From Candidatus Flavonifractor merdigallinarum (GTDB taxonomy: Bacteria; Bacillota; Clostridia; Oscillospirales; Oscillospiraceae): a stretch of 44,300 nucleotides of DNA. The stretch's first letter is position 1. Each line of letters opens with the position of its first letter. Shown in pieces: positions 16,278-24,354 of the stretch. The translations under genes were made by a program, and so were the position numbers. The stretch is taken from contig DXDX01000216.1 of assembly GCA_019115265.1 (NCBI GenBank), forward strand, positions 1-44,300, written 5' to 3'. Below the pieces are notes generated by a model. It was not told where the DNA came from, did not search any database, and saw only the letters and a list, made by a program, of their open reading frames with translations.

Positions 16278-16463
16278 AATAGACCTGAGAGTTTCCCCCC
16301 GTGCAGGGGGTTGCACCTTCGGTGCCATGCTGACGCATGGGCTTTTCAGAGCTCTGTCCGGCTGCGGTACGGTTACCTGAGAAATTCCAGCTCCACTCGG
16401 CATCATGAAGCCTTTATACCTTCGGTGTCCGGGTCCAAATGGCCCGGCGCTCTCCCGCAGCTT
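16278..16463 (-). ncRNA. Tandem glycine riboswitch
   Basis: Two glycine aptamers are readable on the minus strand. Aptamer 1 runs from GGGAGAG through ACACCGAAGGTATAAAG to TTCTCAGGTAACC; aptamer 2 has AGCTCTGAAAAG, GCACCGAAGGTGCAACC and AACTCTCAGGTC. The leader GCTGCGG pairs with CCGCAGC in the linker, matching the P0/kink-turn of tandem glycine switches. It is followed by a terminator and the grdX-grdE-grdB operon. Known tandem switches of this type usually turn genes on with glycine, which fits a glycine-consuming enzyme. Confidence 0.95.
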
Positions 16464-16496
16464 TCATCCAGTTATATTTGTTTTTTCGATGGCTGT

Positions 16497-16525
16497 ATTA
16501 TAGCATATCGTCTTTTTGAATACAA
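16497..16525 (-). promoter_or_regulatory. Sigma-A promoter of the grd operon
   Basis: On the minus strand TTGTAT (16525-16520), 17 bases, then TATAAT (16502-16497). Transcription would start near 16490, about 25 bases before the riboswitch. The surrounding 16503-16573 is AT-rich and holds nothing else I recognise. Confidence 0.8.
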
Positions 16526-16573
16526 CCCCTCAAAATTTTTACGTCACGATTATTTAATTTTGCCGATTTTTCT

Positions 16574-17539
16574 CTACGATTTGCCCAAAATGGTGTGAAA
16601 AAAATTGCTCACATCCAAATCGTGTGTTGGAATGCTGCTCCAAGAAAATTGACTGACCAGTTCAGCTGGGGAGACCGGCTCCGGGCGGTCCAGCAGCCCG
16701 GCCAGGGCGGCCAGATGGCCGGTCAGCTCCTGGGGGGTGAAGCGCCGGCGCAGCTCTCCCAGATCCAGATCCCGCTCCCGTTTGGACAGCCTCCGCCCGT
16801 TCTCCGCCACCAGCAGAGGGACATGATAAAAGGTGGGGGGCGTCATCCCCAGCAGGCGGTAGAGGTACATCTGCCGGGGGGTGGAGGAGAGCAGGTCCGC
16901 TCCCCGCACCACCTGGGTGATCGCCATCTCCCCGTCATCCGCCACCACCGCCAGCTGATAGGCGTAAACCCCGTCCGAACGGCGGATGAGAAAGTCCGAA
17001 TGGCCGGCATGCAGCTGTTCTTCATAATGCCCGATGTGTCCATCTATAAAAGACATTGATTCTGTCGATACCATCAGACGCCAGGCCGGGCGGCGGGTGC
17101 GCTCCAGCTCCGCCCGCTCTTCCTGGGAGAGGGTGCGGCACCGCCCGCTGTACCACTCCTGACCGTCCCCCCGGTGGGGGGCGGAGGCGGCCAGGCGCTC
17201 CGCTCGGGTGCAGTAACAGGGGTAGACCAGCCCCTTTTCCTCTAAGGTGCGAAAACACTGGGCATAGTACTCCGTTCGCTCGCTCTGGGAATAGGGGCCG
17301 TGGGGACCTCCCACCTCATACCCCTCATCCCAGTCCAGCCCCAGCCAGCGCAAATCGTCCGCCAGCAGTTGGGCGTACTCCGGCCGGCAGCGGTCGGGGT
17401 CCAAATCCTCCATCCGCAGCACCATGGTTCCACCCGCCGAGCGCACCGACAGCCACGCCAGCAGCGCGGTAAAGAGGTTGCCCAGGTGCATCCGCCCGCT
17501 GGGGCTGGGGGCAAAGCGCCCCCTGACGTTTGTCTCCAT
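16574..17539 (-). CDS. gluQ: Glutamyl-Q tRNA(Asp) synthetase
   Basis: This 321-residue enzyme is a truncated GluRS-like synthetase that attaches glutamate to queuosine in the anticodon of tRNA(Asp). The class I signatures are present: the HIGH-like RMHLGN after GRFAPSPSG and the KMSKS-like RRLSKRE. A cysteine pair (YPCYCTRAE) corresponds to the family's zinc site. There is no C-terminal anticodon-binding domain, which separates it from GltX. ATG 17539 was chosen because the protein then begins METNVRGRFAPSPSG as in homologues, with GGAGTGGAAGAG upstream. It stands alone, divergent from the molybdenum cofactor cluster. Confidence 0.93.
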   Translation of the reverse strand: METNVRGRFAPSPSGRMHLGNLFTALLAWLSVRSAGGTMVLRMEDLDPDRCRPEYAQLLADDLRWLGLDWDEGYEVGGPHGPYSQSERTEYYAQCFRTLEEKGLVYPCYCTRAERLAASAPHRGDGQEWYSGRCRTLSQEERAELERTRRPAWRLMVSTESMSFIDGHIGHYEEQLHAGHSDFLIRRSDGVYAYQLAVVADDGEMAITQVVRGADLLSSTPRQMYLYRLLGMTPPTFYHVPLLVAENGRRLSKRERDLDLGELRRRFTPQELTGHLAALAGLLDRPEPVSPAELVSQFSWSSIPTHDLDVSNFFHTILGKS

Positions 17540-17609
17540 CTCTTCCACTCCCCTTTCCGTCCGTCCAGTATACCACAGTTTTGGACCTGGGGTACTCTTT
17601 TTTCCCGCC

Positions 17610-17638
17610 TTGCAAGTTCTGGAGGAATATAGTATAAT
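17610..17638 (+). promoter_or_regulatory. Sigma-A promoter of the molybdenum cofactor cluster
   Basis: TTGCAA (17610-17615), 17 bases, TATAAT (17633-17638). The start would fall near 17645, some 20 bases before the riboswitch. Confidence 0.8.
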
Positions 17639-17666
17639 GAGTTCAAATTCAAACTGCATCGTTCTG

Positions 17667-17760
17667 CACTCCGAGCAAACGCGCCTACGGGCTGACTGCC
17701 TATGGCGCCGCGCCGATGGGTGGCACGGGAAACCGGGCCGCCTTCCGCTTTTGAAAAGGA
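17667..17760 (+). ncRNA. Molybdenum/tungsten cofactor riboswitch candidate 1
   Basis: The RNA has the Moco-motif pattern: CCGAGC, a GCGCC/GGCGC stem enclosing TACGG and ATGG with an internal GGGC/GCC hairpin, then CCGATGGGT and a GGTGGC/GCCGCC stem capped by a GAAA tetraloop (GGGAAACC). It precedes a molybdopterin-biosynthesis operon and is followed by an intrinsic terminator at 17809. A second RNA with the same signatures is at 23331-23412. The motif was recognised by eye, not by a covariance model. Confidence 0.8.
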
Positions 17761-17808
17761 GTCGCTTCCCAACGGGGGTATCATACCCCCGCTGTTTCCA
17801 CACCTGGA

Positions 17809-17838
17809 AGCGCCGCCTGGTCACGGGCGGCGCTTTTT
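17809..17838 (+). terminator. Expression-platform terminator of the Moco riboswitch
   Basis: AGCGCCGCC (17809-17817) pairs with GGCGGCGCT (17826-17834), followed by TTTTT. A further hairpin GGGGGTA/TACCCCC lies at 17774-17790. It precedes the first structural gene at 17876, so it would attenuate the whole cluster. Confidence 0.88.
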
Positions 17839-17875
17839 CGCGTACAGACGGTATAAGATAAGGAGGAGTTCCCCC

Positions 17876-18901
17876 ATGAAGCTCATTGAAACCCGCCAGG
17901 CCGTGGGCCATGTGCTCTGCCATGATTTGACCCAGATTATCCCCGGCGTGACTAAGGACGCTCGCTTTCGTAAGGGCCACATTGTCATGGAAGAGGACAT
18001 CCCTGTCCTCCTCTCCATGGGCAAGGACCACCTGTATGTCTGGGAAAAGACCGAGGGGATGCTCCACGAGGATGAGGCCGCTCAGCGTCTGCGGACGCTG
18101 GCCCAGAATGCGTATATGACTGCTACCGACGTGAAAGAGGGCAAGATTGAGCTGAAAGCCGCCATTCACGGCCTGTTCCGGGTGGATGTGGAGCGGCTGT
18201 ACGCCGTCAACTGTCAGGACGAGGTGATGATCGCCACCCGCCACACCAACACCGTGGTCCATCCGGGGGACAAGCTGGCCGGAATGCGGGTCATTCCCCT
18301 GGTGGTCTCCGAGGAGACGGTGCAGGCCGCAGAGCGGGCCGCTGGAGATAAGCCCCTTCTGGAGCTGCTCCCCTTTGTGCGCAAAACGGCGGCCATTGTC
18401 ACCACCGGCAGCGAGGTCTTTTATGGCCGGATTGAGGACAAGTTTACTCCGGTCATTCGGGCGAAGCTGGAGCAGTTTGGGATAGAGGTCCGCTCGGAGG
18501 TGAAAGTCCCCGACGACCGTGCCCAGATTATCTCCGCCATTCAGGCCGCCCACGAGAGCGGCGCGGAGCTGATTCTCTGCACCGGCGGCATGAGCGTGGA
18601 CCCCGACGACCAGACCCCCGGCGCCATCAAAGCCGCCGGTGTGGAGGTGGTCCACTACGGCGCTCCCGTTCTCCCCGGCGCCATGTTCCTGCTGGGCTAC
18701 TTCCCCGACGGCACCCCGGTGATGGGCCTGCCCGGCTGCGTCATGTACGCCAAAGCCACCATTTTCGACCTCATTCTCCCCCGGGTGCTATGTAACCTGC
18801 CGGTAAGCCGTTCGGATTTGGCCCGTCTGGGCCACGGCGGGCTTTGCTTGGGGTGCGAGAGCTGCCACTACCCCATCTGTCCCTTTGGTAAGGAGGCGTA
18901 G
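17876..18901 (+). CDS. Molybdopterin-binding (MoCF-domain) protein with C-terminal cysteine cluster
   Basis: The 341-residue protein has a MoaB/MogA-type MoCF domain in its C-terminal half (AAIVTTGSEVFYGRIEDKFTP, LILCTGGMSVDPDDQTPGAI, VMGLPGCVMYAKATIFDLILPRVL) after an N-terminal region related to part of MoeA. Such proteins occur with MoeA in Clostridia handling molybdenum or tungsten cofactors; the exact reaction is unknown. The last 20 residues hold four cysteines (CLGCESCHYPICPFGK, C-x2-C-x2-C-x4-C), a possible metal or Fe-S site. ATG 17876 follows AAGGAGGAG. It is first behind the Moco riboswitch and 3 bases before moeA. Confidence 0.85.
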   Translation: MKLIETRQAVGHVLCHDLTQIIPGVTKDARFRKGHIVMEEDIPVLLSMGKDHLYVWEKTEGMLHEDEAAQRLRTLAQNAYMTATDVKEGKIELKAAIHGLFRVDVERLYAVNCQDEVMIATRHTNTVVHPGDKLAGMRVIPLVVSEETVQAAERAAGDKPLLELLPFVRKTAAIVTTGSEVFYGRIEDKFTPVIRAKLEQFGIEVRSEVKVPDDRAQIISAIQAAHESGAELILCTGGMSVDPDDQTPGAIKAAGVEVVHYGAPVLPGAMFLLGYFPDGTPVMGLPGCVMYAKATIFDLILPRVLCNLPVSRSDLARLGHGGLCLGCESCHYPICPFGKEA

Positions 18902-18904
18902 GGG

Positions 18905-20110
18905 ATGCAGACCCACATCGAACTGGAAGAGGCGGTGGAGCTGATTACCGCCTCCCTCTCCCCGCTGGGGACGGAGCTTCTGCCCCGTCTGGAGGCTTTG
19001 GGGTGCACCCTGGCCCAGGACCTCCCCGCCCCCATGGACCAGCCCCCCTTTGACCGCTCCCCGCTGGACGGCTACGCCCTGCGCAGCGCCGATTTGGTTG
19101 GGGCCAGCCGGGAGCACCCGGTGGTGTTGCCGGTGGTGGAGATTGTGTACGCCGGCGGCGTGCCCTCCCGCCCGCTGGCGGCAGGGGAGGCTATGCGCAT
19201 TATGACCGGGGCTATGCTCCCCATCGGCTGTGACTGTGTGCTCCAGCACGAGCGCACCAACAACGGCATGGAGCAGGTGGAGATTTACGCCCCCCTCTCC
19301 CCCCATCAGAACTACTGTGACCGGGGGGAGGACTACCGGGCGGGGACGGTTCTGCTCCCCGCCGGGATGGTGCTGGACGCCGCCGCCATTGGGGTACTGG
19401 CCAGCGCGGGAATCTGTCAGGTACCGGTGCACCGCCGCCCGGTGGTGGGAATACTCTCCACTGGGGACGAGGTGGTCCCGCCGGAAACGCATCCCCTCCC
19501 CCCTGGCAAAATCTACGGCTCCAATCAAGATTTGCTCACCGCCCGCCTGCGGGAGCTGGGCATTCGCGAGGTGCGCTGTGTCCTCTCCCCCGATGAACCC
19601 CAGGCGGTGGCGGACACCATGGCGGAGCTCTTGAACACCTGTGATATCCTCCTCACCACCGGCGGGGTGTCGGCGGGAGACAAGGATATTTTCCATGAGG
19701 CGCTCCCTCTGCTGGGGGTGGAGCGGGTATTCTGGAAGGTCAACCTGAAACCGGGCACCCCGGTAATGTACTCCCTCAAAGACGGGAAACCCATCCTCTC
19801 TCTGTCGGGCAACCCCTTTGCCGCCGCCGCCACCTTTGAGCTGCTGGCCCGCCCCCTTCTGGCGGCCCTGACGGGGGAGGCGCACTTCGCCCTCACCTCA
19901 CTCACCGCCGTGACGGAGGACGGCTTTCCCAAAGCGAGCCCCGGCCGCCGCTTCCTGCGGGGAGTCTACCGCCGGGGCCGTGTGGCGCTGACGGGGAAGA
20001 ACTCCTCGGGCCTGCTCGCCTCTCTGGTGGGGTGCAACTGTCTGGTGGATCTGCCCGCCGGATCGCCCCCGGTGGAGGCGGGGCAGACGGTGCGTATTCT
20101 GCTTCTCTGA
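18905..20110 (+). CDS. moeA: Molybdopterin molybdenumtransferase MoeA
   Basis: The 401-residue enzyme inserts molybdate (or tungstate) into adenylylated molybdopterin. Characteristic segments are PPFDRSPLDGYALRS, EAMRIMTGAMLPIGCDCVLQ, VGILSTGDEVV, GKIYGSNQDLL, LLTTGGVSAGDKD and LSLSGNPFAAAATFELL. Length fits the family (about 400). It is in the middle of a same-direction operon, with moaC-mobB starting 24 bases after its stop. Both this protein and the preceding one carry MoCF folds, a frequent duplication in molybdenum/tungsten organisms. Confidence 0.96.
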   Translation: MQTHIELEEAVELITASLSPLGTELLPRLEALGCTLAQDLPAPMDQPPFDRSPLDGYALRSADLVGASREHPVVLPVVEIVYAGGVPSRPLAAGEAMRIMTGAMLPIGCDCVLQHERTNNGMEQVEIYAPLSPHQNYCDRGEDYRAGTVLLPAGMVLDAAAIGVLASAGICQVPVHRRPVVGILSTGDEVVPPETHPLPPGKIYGSNQDLLTARLRELGIREVRCVLSPDEPQAVADTMAELLNTCDILLTTGGVSAGDKDIFHEALPLLGVERVFWKVNLKPGTPVMYSLKDGKPILSLSGNPFAAAATFELLARPLLAALTGEAHFALTSLTAVTEDGFPKASPGRRFLRGVYRRGRVALTGKNSSGLLASLVGCNCLVDLPAGSPPVEAGQTVRILLL

Positions 20111-20134
20111 TCGTTACTCTGGAGGTTTTTTCCG

Positions 20135-21112
20135 ATGGAACCGAAATTCAACCACTTCGACGACGCGGGCAACGCCATTATGGTGGATGTCTCCGCCAAA
20201 GCCCCCACCCACCGCCTGGCGGTGGCCCAGGGGAAAATCAAGGTCTCTCCGGCGGTACTGGAGGCTATCACCGGCCACACCGCCGCCAAGGGGGATGTGC
20301 TGGGGGTGGCCCGTGTGGCGGGGATTCTGGCCACCAAGCGCACCTCGGAGCTCATTCCCCTGTGTCATCCGCTGGCCCTGGCCCACTGCTCCGTGGACTT
20401 CACCATCCTCCCGGAAGAGTGCGCCGTACTGGCGGAGTGTACCGCCAAACTAGACGCCAAGACCGGGGTGGAGATGGAGGCCCTCACCGGGGTATCGGTT
20501 GCCCTGCTCACCATCTATGACATGTGCAAAGCGGTGGACAAGAGTATGGAAATCTCCGACATCCACCTGGTTTATAAGGAAGGGGGCAAGTCGGGAACCT
20601 ATCGCAACCCCGGACACTCTGGCCCCGCCGTGGTGGCGGTGAGCGGGGTGAAAAACTCCGGTAAGACCACCCTCATTGCCGCGATGCTTCCCCATCTGAC
20701 TGCCAGAGGGCTCAAAGTGGCCACCATCAAGCACGACGGCCACACCTTCCTCTCCGATCCGCCCGGCACCGACACGGGCCGCCATATGGAGGCCGGGGCC
20801 TGGGGGACCGCCATTTTTGATACAGAGAAATATAAGGTGGTCCGCCGGGGTGAGGTGGACGAGCGGGCGCTCATCCAGCGCTTCCCCGACGCCGATCTGG
20901 TGCTGCTGGAGGGGTTCAAGCACTCCCCCTGGCCCAAGCTGGAGGTGGTCCGCGCGGGCAACTCGGCACAGCCGGTGTGCGACCCCGCCACCCTGCTGGC
21001 CCTGGTCACGGATTTGGATTTGACAGTGGAGGGCGTCCCCACCATCCCCTTGGATGGGGCGCGGGCCGCCCAAATCGTCCTGGACTACCTGGAACGGGAG
21101 GGACGGCTGTGA
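20135..21112 (+). CDS. moaC: MoaC-MobB fusion protein
   Basis: This is a 325-residue two-domain protein. Residues about 1-157 are cyclic pyranopterin monophosphate synthase MoaC ([56 protein letters not shown]), which completes the MoaA reaction. Residues about 162-325 are the GTP-binding adaptor MobB (P-loop [36 protein letters not shown]), linked in other bacteria to guanine-dinucleotide cofactor formation. The join is in frame with no stop between the domains. Its stop overlaps the moaA GTG start (GTGA). A ribosome site GGAGG lies upstream. The fusion couples the first and last parts of the pathway in one chain. Confidence 0.95.
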   Translation: MEPKFNHFDDAGNAIMVDVSAKAPTHRLAVAQGKIKVSPAVLEAITGHTAAKGDVLGVARVAGILATKRTSELIPLCHPLALAHCSVDFTILPEECAVLAECTAKLDAKTGVEMEALTGVSVALLTIYDMCKAVDKSMEISDIHLVYKEGGKSGTYRNPGHSGPAVVAVSGVKNSGKTTLIAAMLPHLTARGLKVATIKHDGHTFLSDPPGTDTGRHMEAGAWGTAIFDTEKYKVVRRGEVDERALIQRFPDADLVLLEGFKHSPWPKLEVVRAGNSAQPVCDPATLLALVTDLDLTVEGVPTIPLDGARAAQIVLDYLEREGRL

Positions 21113-22086
21113 TTGACGGACAGGGCCGCACCATTGACTATCTGCGCATCTCGGTTACCGACCGGTGCAATCTGTGCTGCGTCTACTGTATGCCCCCGGA
21201 GGGGGTGGAGTGGATGCCCCACGCCGACCTGCTCTCCTATGAGGAGATTATCCGCCTGTGTCACCTCTTTGCCCGCCTGGGGGTGCGCAAGGTGCGCCTC
21301 ACCGGGGGGGAACCGCTGGCCCGGAAGGGCCTTCCCCAGCTGGTGGCGGGCATCCGCGCCATTCCAGGCATTGAGAGCGTGTCCATGACCACCAACGGCA
21401 TTGCGCTAGCCGAGCAGCTGCCCGCCCTTCTGGACGCGGGCCTCTCGGCGGTGAATCTCAGCCTGGACACCCTGGACCGGGCACAGTACGCCGCCATCAC
21501 CCGGCGGGACAAGCTGGAGGACGCCCTCCGGGGCCTCCACGCCGCTCTGGACGCCCCCGGCCTGCGGGTGAAGCTCAACTGCGTCCCTATGGGGGAGAAC
21601 GACGGGCAGCTGGTCCCGCTGGCCGCGCTGGCCCAAGACCACGATTTGGCGGTGCGCTTCATTGAGCTTATGCCCATCGGCCTGGGGGGCGGCCTCCCCG
21701 GCCGCACCGAGGAGGAGGTCCGCGCCCGGCTGGAGGCCGCCTTTGGCCCCATGATCCCCTGTTCTGAAACCCTGGGGGCCGGGCCGGGCCACTACTTCAC
21801 GCTCCCCCATTTCCTGGGAAAAGTGGGTTTCATCAGCGCCATGACCCACCAGTTCTGCCACCAGTGCAACCGGGTGCGCCTCACCGCTACCGGCTTTTTG
21901 AAAACCTGCCTCCAGTATGAGACGGGGGTGGATTTGCGGGCGCTCCTGCGGGGCGGGGCGGATGATGGTGTGCTGGAGGCCGCCATCGCCGCCGCCATCC
22001 AGCACAAGCCGCTCCGCCACCACTTTGGGGACGCCGCCGTCCAGCGGGCGGACGAGCGGCACAACATGCATCAAATTGGGGGGTAA
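21109..22086 (+). CDS. moaA: GTP 3',8-cyclase MoaA
   Basis: The 325-residue radical SAM enzyme starts molybdopterin synthesis from GTP. The SAM cluster motif C-x3-C-x2-C is at C20, C24 and C27 ([15 protein letters not shown]); the C-terminal cluster is [19 protein letters not shown]. The protein ends in GG, the double glycine known to matter for MoaA. I chose the GTG at 21109, overlapping the previous stop, because it gives a family-like N-terminus ([18 protein letters not shown]) and follows GGGAGGG; a longer frame upstream overlaps mobB without support. Confidence 0.95.
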   Translation: MIDGQGRTIDYLRISVTDRCNLCCVYCMPPEGVEWMPHADLLSYEEIIRLCHLFARLGVRKVRLTGGEPLARKGLPQLVAGIRAIPGIESVSMTTNGIALAEQLPALLDAGLSAVNLSLDTLDRAQYAAITRRDKLEDALRGLHAALDAPGLRVKLNCVPMGENDGQLVPLAALAQDHDLAVRFIELMPIGLGGGLPGRTEEEVRARLEAAFGPMIPCSETLGAGPGHYFTLPHFLGKVGFISAMTHQFCHQCNRVRLTATGFLKTCLQYETGVDLRALLRGGADDGVLEAAIAAAIQHKPLRHHFGDAAVQRADERHNMHQIGG

Positions 22087-22117
22087 GTCTCCTAGATTCA
22101 ATGACGAGGTGTAGAAT

Positions 22118-23035
22118 ATGGGCAAGGTAATTGCTGTTTGTATCAGCGAGCAAAAGGGCACCCAAAAGCACCCGGTGGACACGGCCCATCTGGTGGAGGA
22201 CTGGGGCATTGAGGGGGACGCCCACGCAGGCAAGTGGCACCGGCAGGTGTCTCTCCTCTCCCACAACAAAATCGAGGCGTTCCGGGCCCGGGGCGCGGAG
22301 GTATCCGACGGGGCTTTTGGAGAGAACCTCATTGTGGAGGGCATCGACTTTGCCGCCCTCCCCATCGGCACCAAATTCTACTGCAACGACGTAGTGCTCC
22401 AGCTCACCCAGATTGGCAAGGAGTGCCACAACGGCTGTGAGATTTTTAAAAAAATGGGCGAGTGCATCATGCCCAAGCAGGGGGTGTTTACCAAGGTCCT
22501 TCACGGCGGCGACATCCGCCCCGGAGATGAACTGCGTTTGGAGCTCCCCTTCCGGGCGGCGGTCATCACCGTCAGCGACTCCGGCGCGGCGGGGAAGCGG
22601 GCCGATTTGAGCGGCCCCACCATCTGCACGATTTTAAAGGAGGCGGGCTATCCGGTGGTCCACACCGCTCTCCTCCCCGACGAGCGGGAGGAACTGGCCG
22701 AAGAACTGCGGCGCATTGCGGATGAAGGGGTGGCCGATTTGCTGCTCACCACCGGCGGCACCGGCTTCTCCCCCCGGGACTGGACCCCGGAGGCCACCAA
22801 AGATGTCATTGAGCGGGAGGTCCCCGGCATCCCGGAGGCCATGCGCGCCCTCTCCCTCCAAATCACCCCCCGGGCTATGCTCACCCGCTCGGCGGCGGGT
22901 ATCCGGGGCAAGACCCTCATCATCAACCTGCCCGGCAGCCCCAAGGCGGTGCGGGAGTGCCTAGAGTACATCCTGCCTCCCCTCTCCCACGGGCTGGAGA
23001 TTTTGCTGGGCACCGCGGGCAACTGTGCCCGGTAG
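22118..23035 (+). CDS. MOSC domain-MogA/MoaB fusion
   Basis: The 305-residue protein joins an N-terminal MOSC domain (about 1-142; VDTAHLVEDWGIEGDAHAGKWHRQVSLL, GAFGENLIVEGID, QIGKECHNGC) with a C-terminal MogA/MoaB molybdopterin adenylyltransferase domain (about 147-305; AAVITVSDSGAAGKRADLSGP, DLLLTTGGTGFSPRDWTPEAT, INLPGSPKAVRECL). MOSC domains handle sulfur on the cofactor or mediate its delivery; MogA adenylylates molybdopterin for MoeA. The cysteine in GKECHNGC is the typical MOSC cysteine. Gene order and fusion put adenylylation and cofactor finishing together. GAGGTG precedes the ATG. Confidence 0.93.
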   Translation: MGKVIAVCISEQKGTQKHPVDTAHLVEDWGIEGDAHAGKWHRQVSLLSHNKIEAFRARGAEVSDGAFGENLIVEGIDFAALPIGTKFYCNDVVLQLTQIGKECHNGCEIFKKMGECIMPKQGVFTKVLHGGDIRPGDELRLELPFRAAVITVSDSGAAGKRADLSGPTICTILKEAGYPVVHTALLPDEREELAEELRRIADEGVADLLLTTGGTGFSPRDWTPEATKDVIEREVPGIPEAMRALSLQITPRAMLTRSAAGIRGKTLIINLPGSPKAVRECLEYILPPLSHGLEILLGTAGNCAR

Positions 23036-23100
23036 CCGGTCCCCACTCCGGCGCTCTGCCGGTTTGGATTGGGAAATTTCAGGAAAAGAGGTGAATCTGC

Positions 23101-23313
23101 ATGAAACTCAGCGCCAGAAATCAGCTCAAGGGCACGGTGGTATCCATCGAGGAGGGCGCCGTCAACGGCATTGTCAAAATTGACATTGGCGGCGGCAACG
23201 TCATCTCCTCCACCATCTCTATGAGCGCCATCCGGGAACTGGATTTGAAGGTGGGTAAGACCGCTTACGCCGTCATCAAGGCCACTTCTGTCATGGTGGG
23301 TGTGGACGACTGA
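23101..23313 (+). CDS. mop: Molbindin (Mop/TOBE domain) molybdate-binding protein
   Basis: This 70-residue single TOBE/Mop domain (SARNQLKGTVVSIEEGAVNGIVKIDIGG, SAIRELDLKVGKTAYAVIKATSVMVG) resembles clostridial molbindins, which oligomerise and store or buffer molybdate or tungstate in the cytoplasm. AGAGGTG precedes the ATG at 23101. It sits between the cofactor genes and modABC, just before a second Moco-type RNA. Confidence 0.93.
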   Translation: MKLSARNQLKGTVVSIEEGAVNGIVKIDIGGGNVISSTISMSAIRELDLKVGKTAYAVIKATSVMVGVDD

Positions 23314-23330
23314 TCCACCCAAGACCCAAA

Positions 23331-23412
23331 ACTTCGAGTCTGTCCGCCTACGGCCTTTTGAGCTAGGGCGGCGGACCAATGGGTCGGCCCGGAAACAGGC
23401 CGGCCTACCGAA
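23331..23412 (+). ncRNA. Molybdenum/tungsten cofactor riboswitch candidate 2
   Basis: The RNA repeats the signatures of the one at 17667: GTCCGCC/GGCGGAC stem enclosing TACGGCC, then CCAATGGGT and a CGGCC/GGCCG stem with a GGAAAC apical loop. The internal hairpin is shorter and weaker, as in the variant once proposed to prefer tungsten cofactor. The modA ribosome site AAAGGAG (23418-23424) lies immediately downstream and no terminator follows, so control would be translational. Recognised by eye. Confidence 0.68.
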
Positions 23413-23434
23413 TTTGTAAAGGAGTTTTATCCCC

Positions 23435-24313
23435 ATGAAAAAAATGCTGTCTCTCGCCCTGGCCCTCTCTCTGGGCGTCAGTCTCACCGCCTGCGGCGGT
23501 ACCGCCTCCCAGCCCTCTCAGGCTCCCGCCTCCCAGCAGCCCTCCCCAACTATCTCCGCTGAGAGCGGTGGGGAGGCGGTGGAGCTGACTGTCTTTGCCG
23601 CGGCCTCCATGGAGGCCACCCTCACCGAGATTGCCGACCTCTACAAAGAGGTGGAGCCCAATGTGACCCTCACCTTTACCTTTGACTCTTCGGGCACCCT
23701 CAAGACTCAGATTGAAGAGGGCGCGCCCTGTGATATTTTCATCTCCGCCGCTCAGAAGCAGATGAACCAGCTGGACAGCGCCGACACCACCGGCACCAAT
23801 GAGGGCGGTCTGGACTTTGTGTACTCGGACACACGCATCAATCTGGTGGAAAACAAGGTGGTGCTGGCCGTCCCGGACGACAACCTCAAGGACATTCAGT
23901 CCTTCCAGGATTTGGCCACCGACAAGCTCTCCCTGCTGTGTCTGGGCAACGACGATGTGCCGGTGGGGGCCTACTCCCTCCAGATTCTGGACACCCTGGG
24001 CATTGACATCGCCGGCCTGGAGGCGGACGGCAAAGTGACCTACGCCTCTAACGTCTCCGAAGTGGCCAACCAGGTGAAGGAGGGTGCGGTAGACTGCGGC
24101 ATCATCTACGCCACCGACGCCTTTACCTATAAACTCAATGTGGTGGACCAGGCCACTGCCGATATGTGCGACCAGGTCATCTACCCCGCCGCCGTGATGA
24201 AGAGCGGCACCGAGGGCTCCAAGGATGCCGCCCAGGCCTTTTTGGACTACCTCCACACCGACGCTGACGCGGTAGCGGTACTGGAGGGGGTGGGCTTTAC
24301 AGTGCTGAACTGA
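23435..24313 (+). CDS. modA: Molybdate ABC transporter substrate-binding lipoprotein ModA
   Basis: The 292-residue lipoprotein has a signal peptide with lipobox LTAC (C20), a low-complexity Ser/Pro/Gln linker to about residue 48, then the binding domain (LTVFAAASMEATLTEIADLYK, FDSSGTLKTQIEEGAPCDIFISA, GAVDCGIIYATDA). The FAAASM and SSGTL segments contact the oxyanion in ModA. Molybdate versus tungstate preference cannot be told. A riboswitch-like RNA lies in the 121-base gap before it; modB follows after 41 bases. Confidence 0.95.
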   Translation: MKKMLSLALALSLGVSLTACGGTASQPSQAPASQQPSPTISAESGGEAVELTVFAAASMEATLTEIADLYKEVEPNVTLTFTFDSSGTLKTQIEEGAPCDIFISAAQKQMNQLDSADTTGTNEGGLDFVYSDTRINLVENKVVLAVPDDNLKDIQSFQDLATDKLSLLCLGNDDVPVGAYSLQILDTLGIDIAGLEADGKVTYASNVSEVANQVKEGAVDCGIIYATDAFTYKLNVVDQATADMCDQVIYPAAVMKSGTEGSKDAAQAFLDYLHTDADAVAVLEGVGFTVLN

Positions 24314-24354
24314 GATGACCCCCTCCCCACTTCTCATGGAAAGGGGGCCATCCT

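Noticed and set aside
16574-18655. A 693-residue fusion upstream-extended from gluQ
   Set aside because: The extension beyond 17539 is antisense to the Moco riboswitch and the MoCF gene; the real start METNVRGRFAPSPSG has a ribosome site and matches the family.
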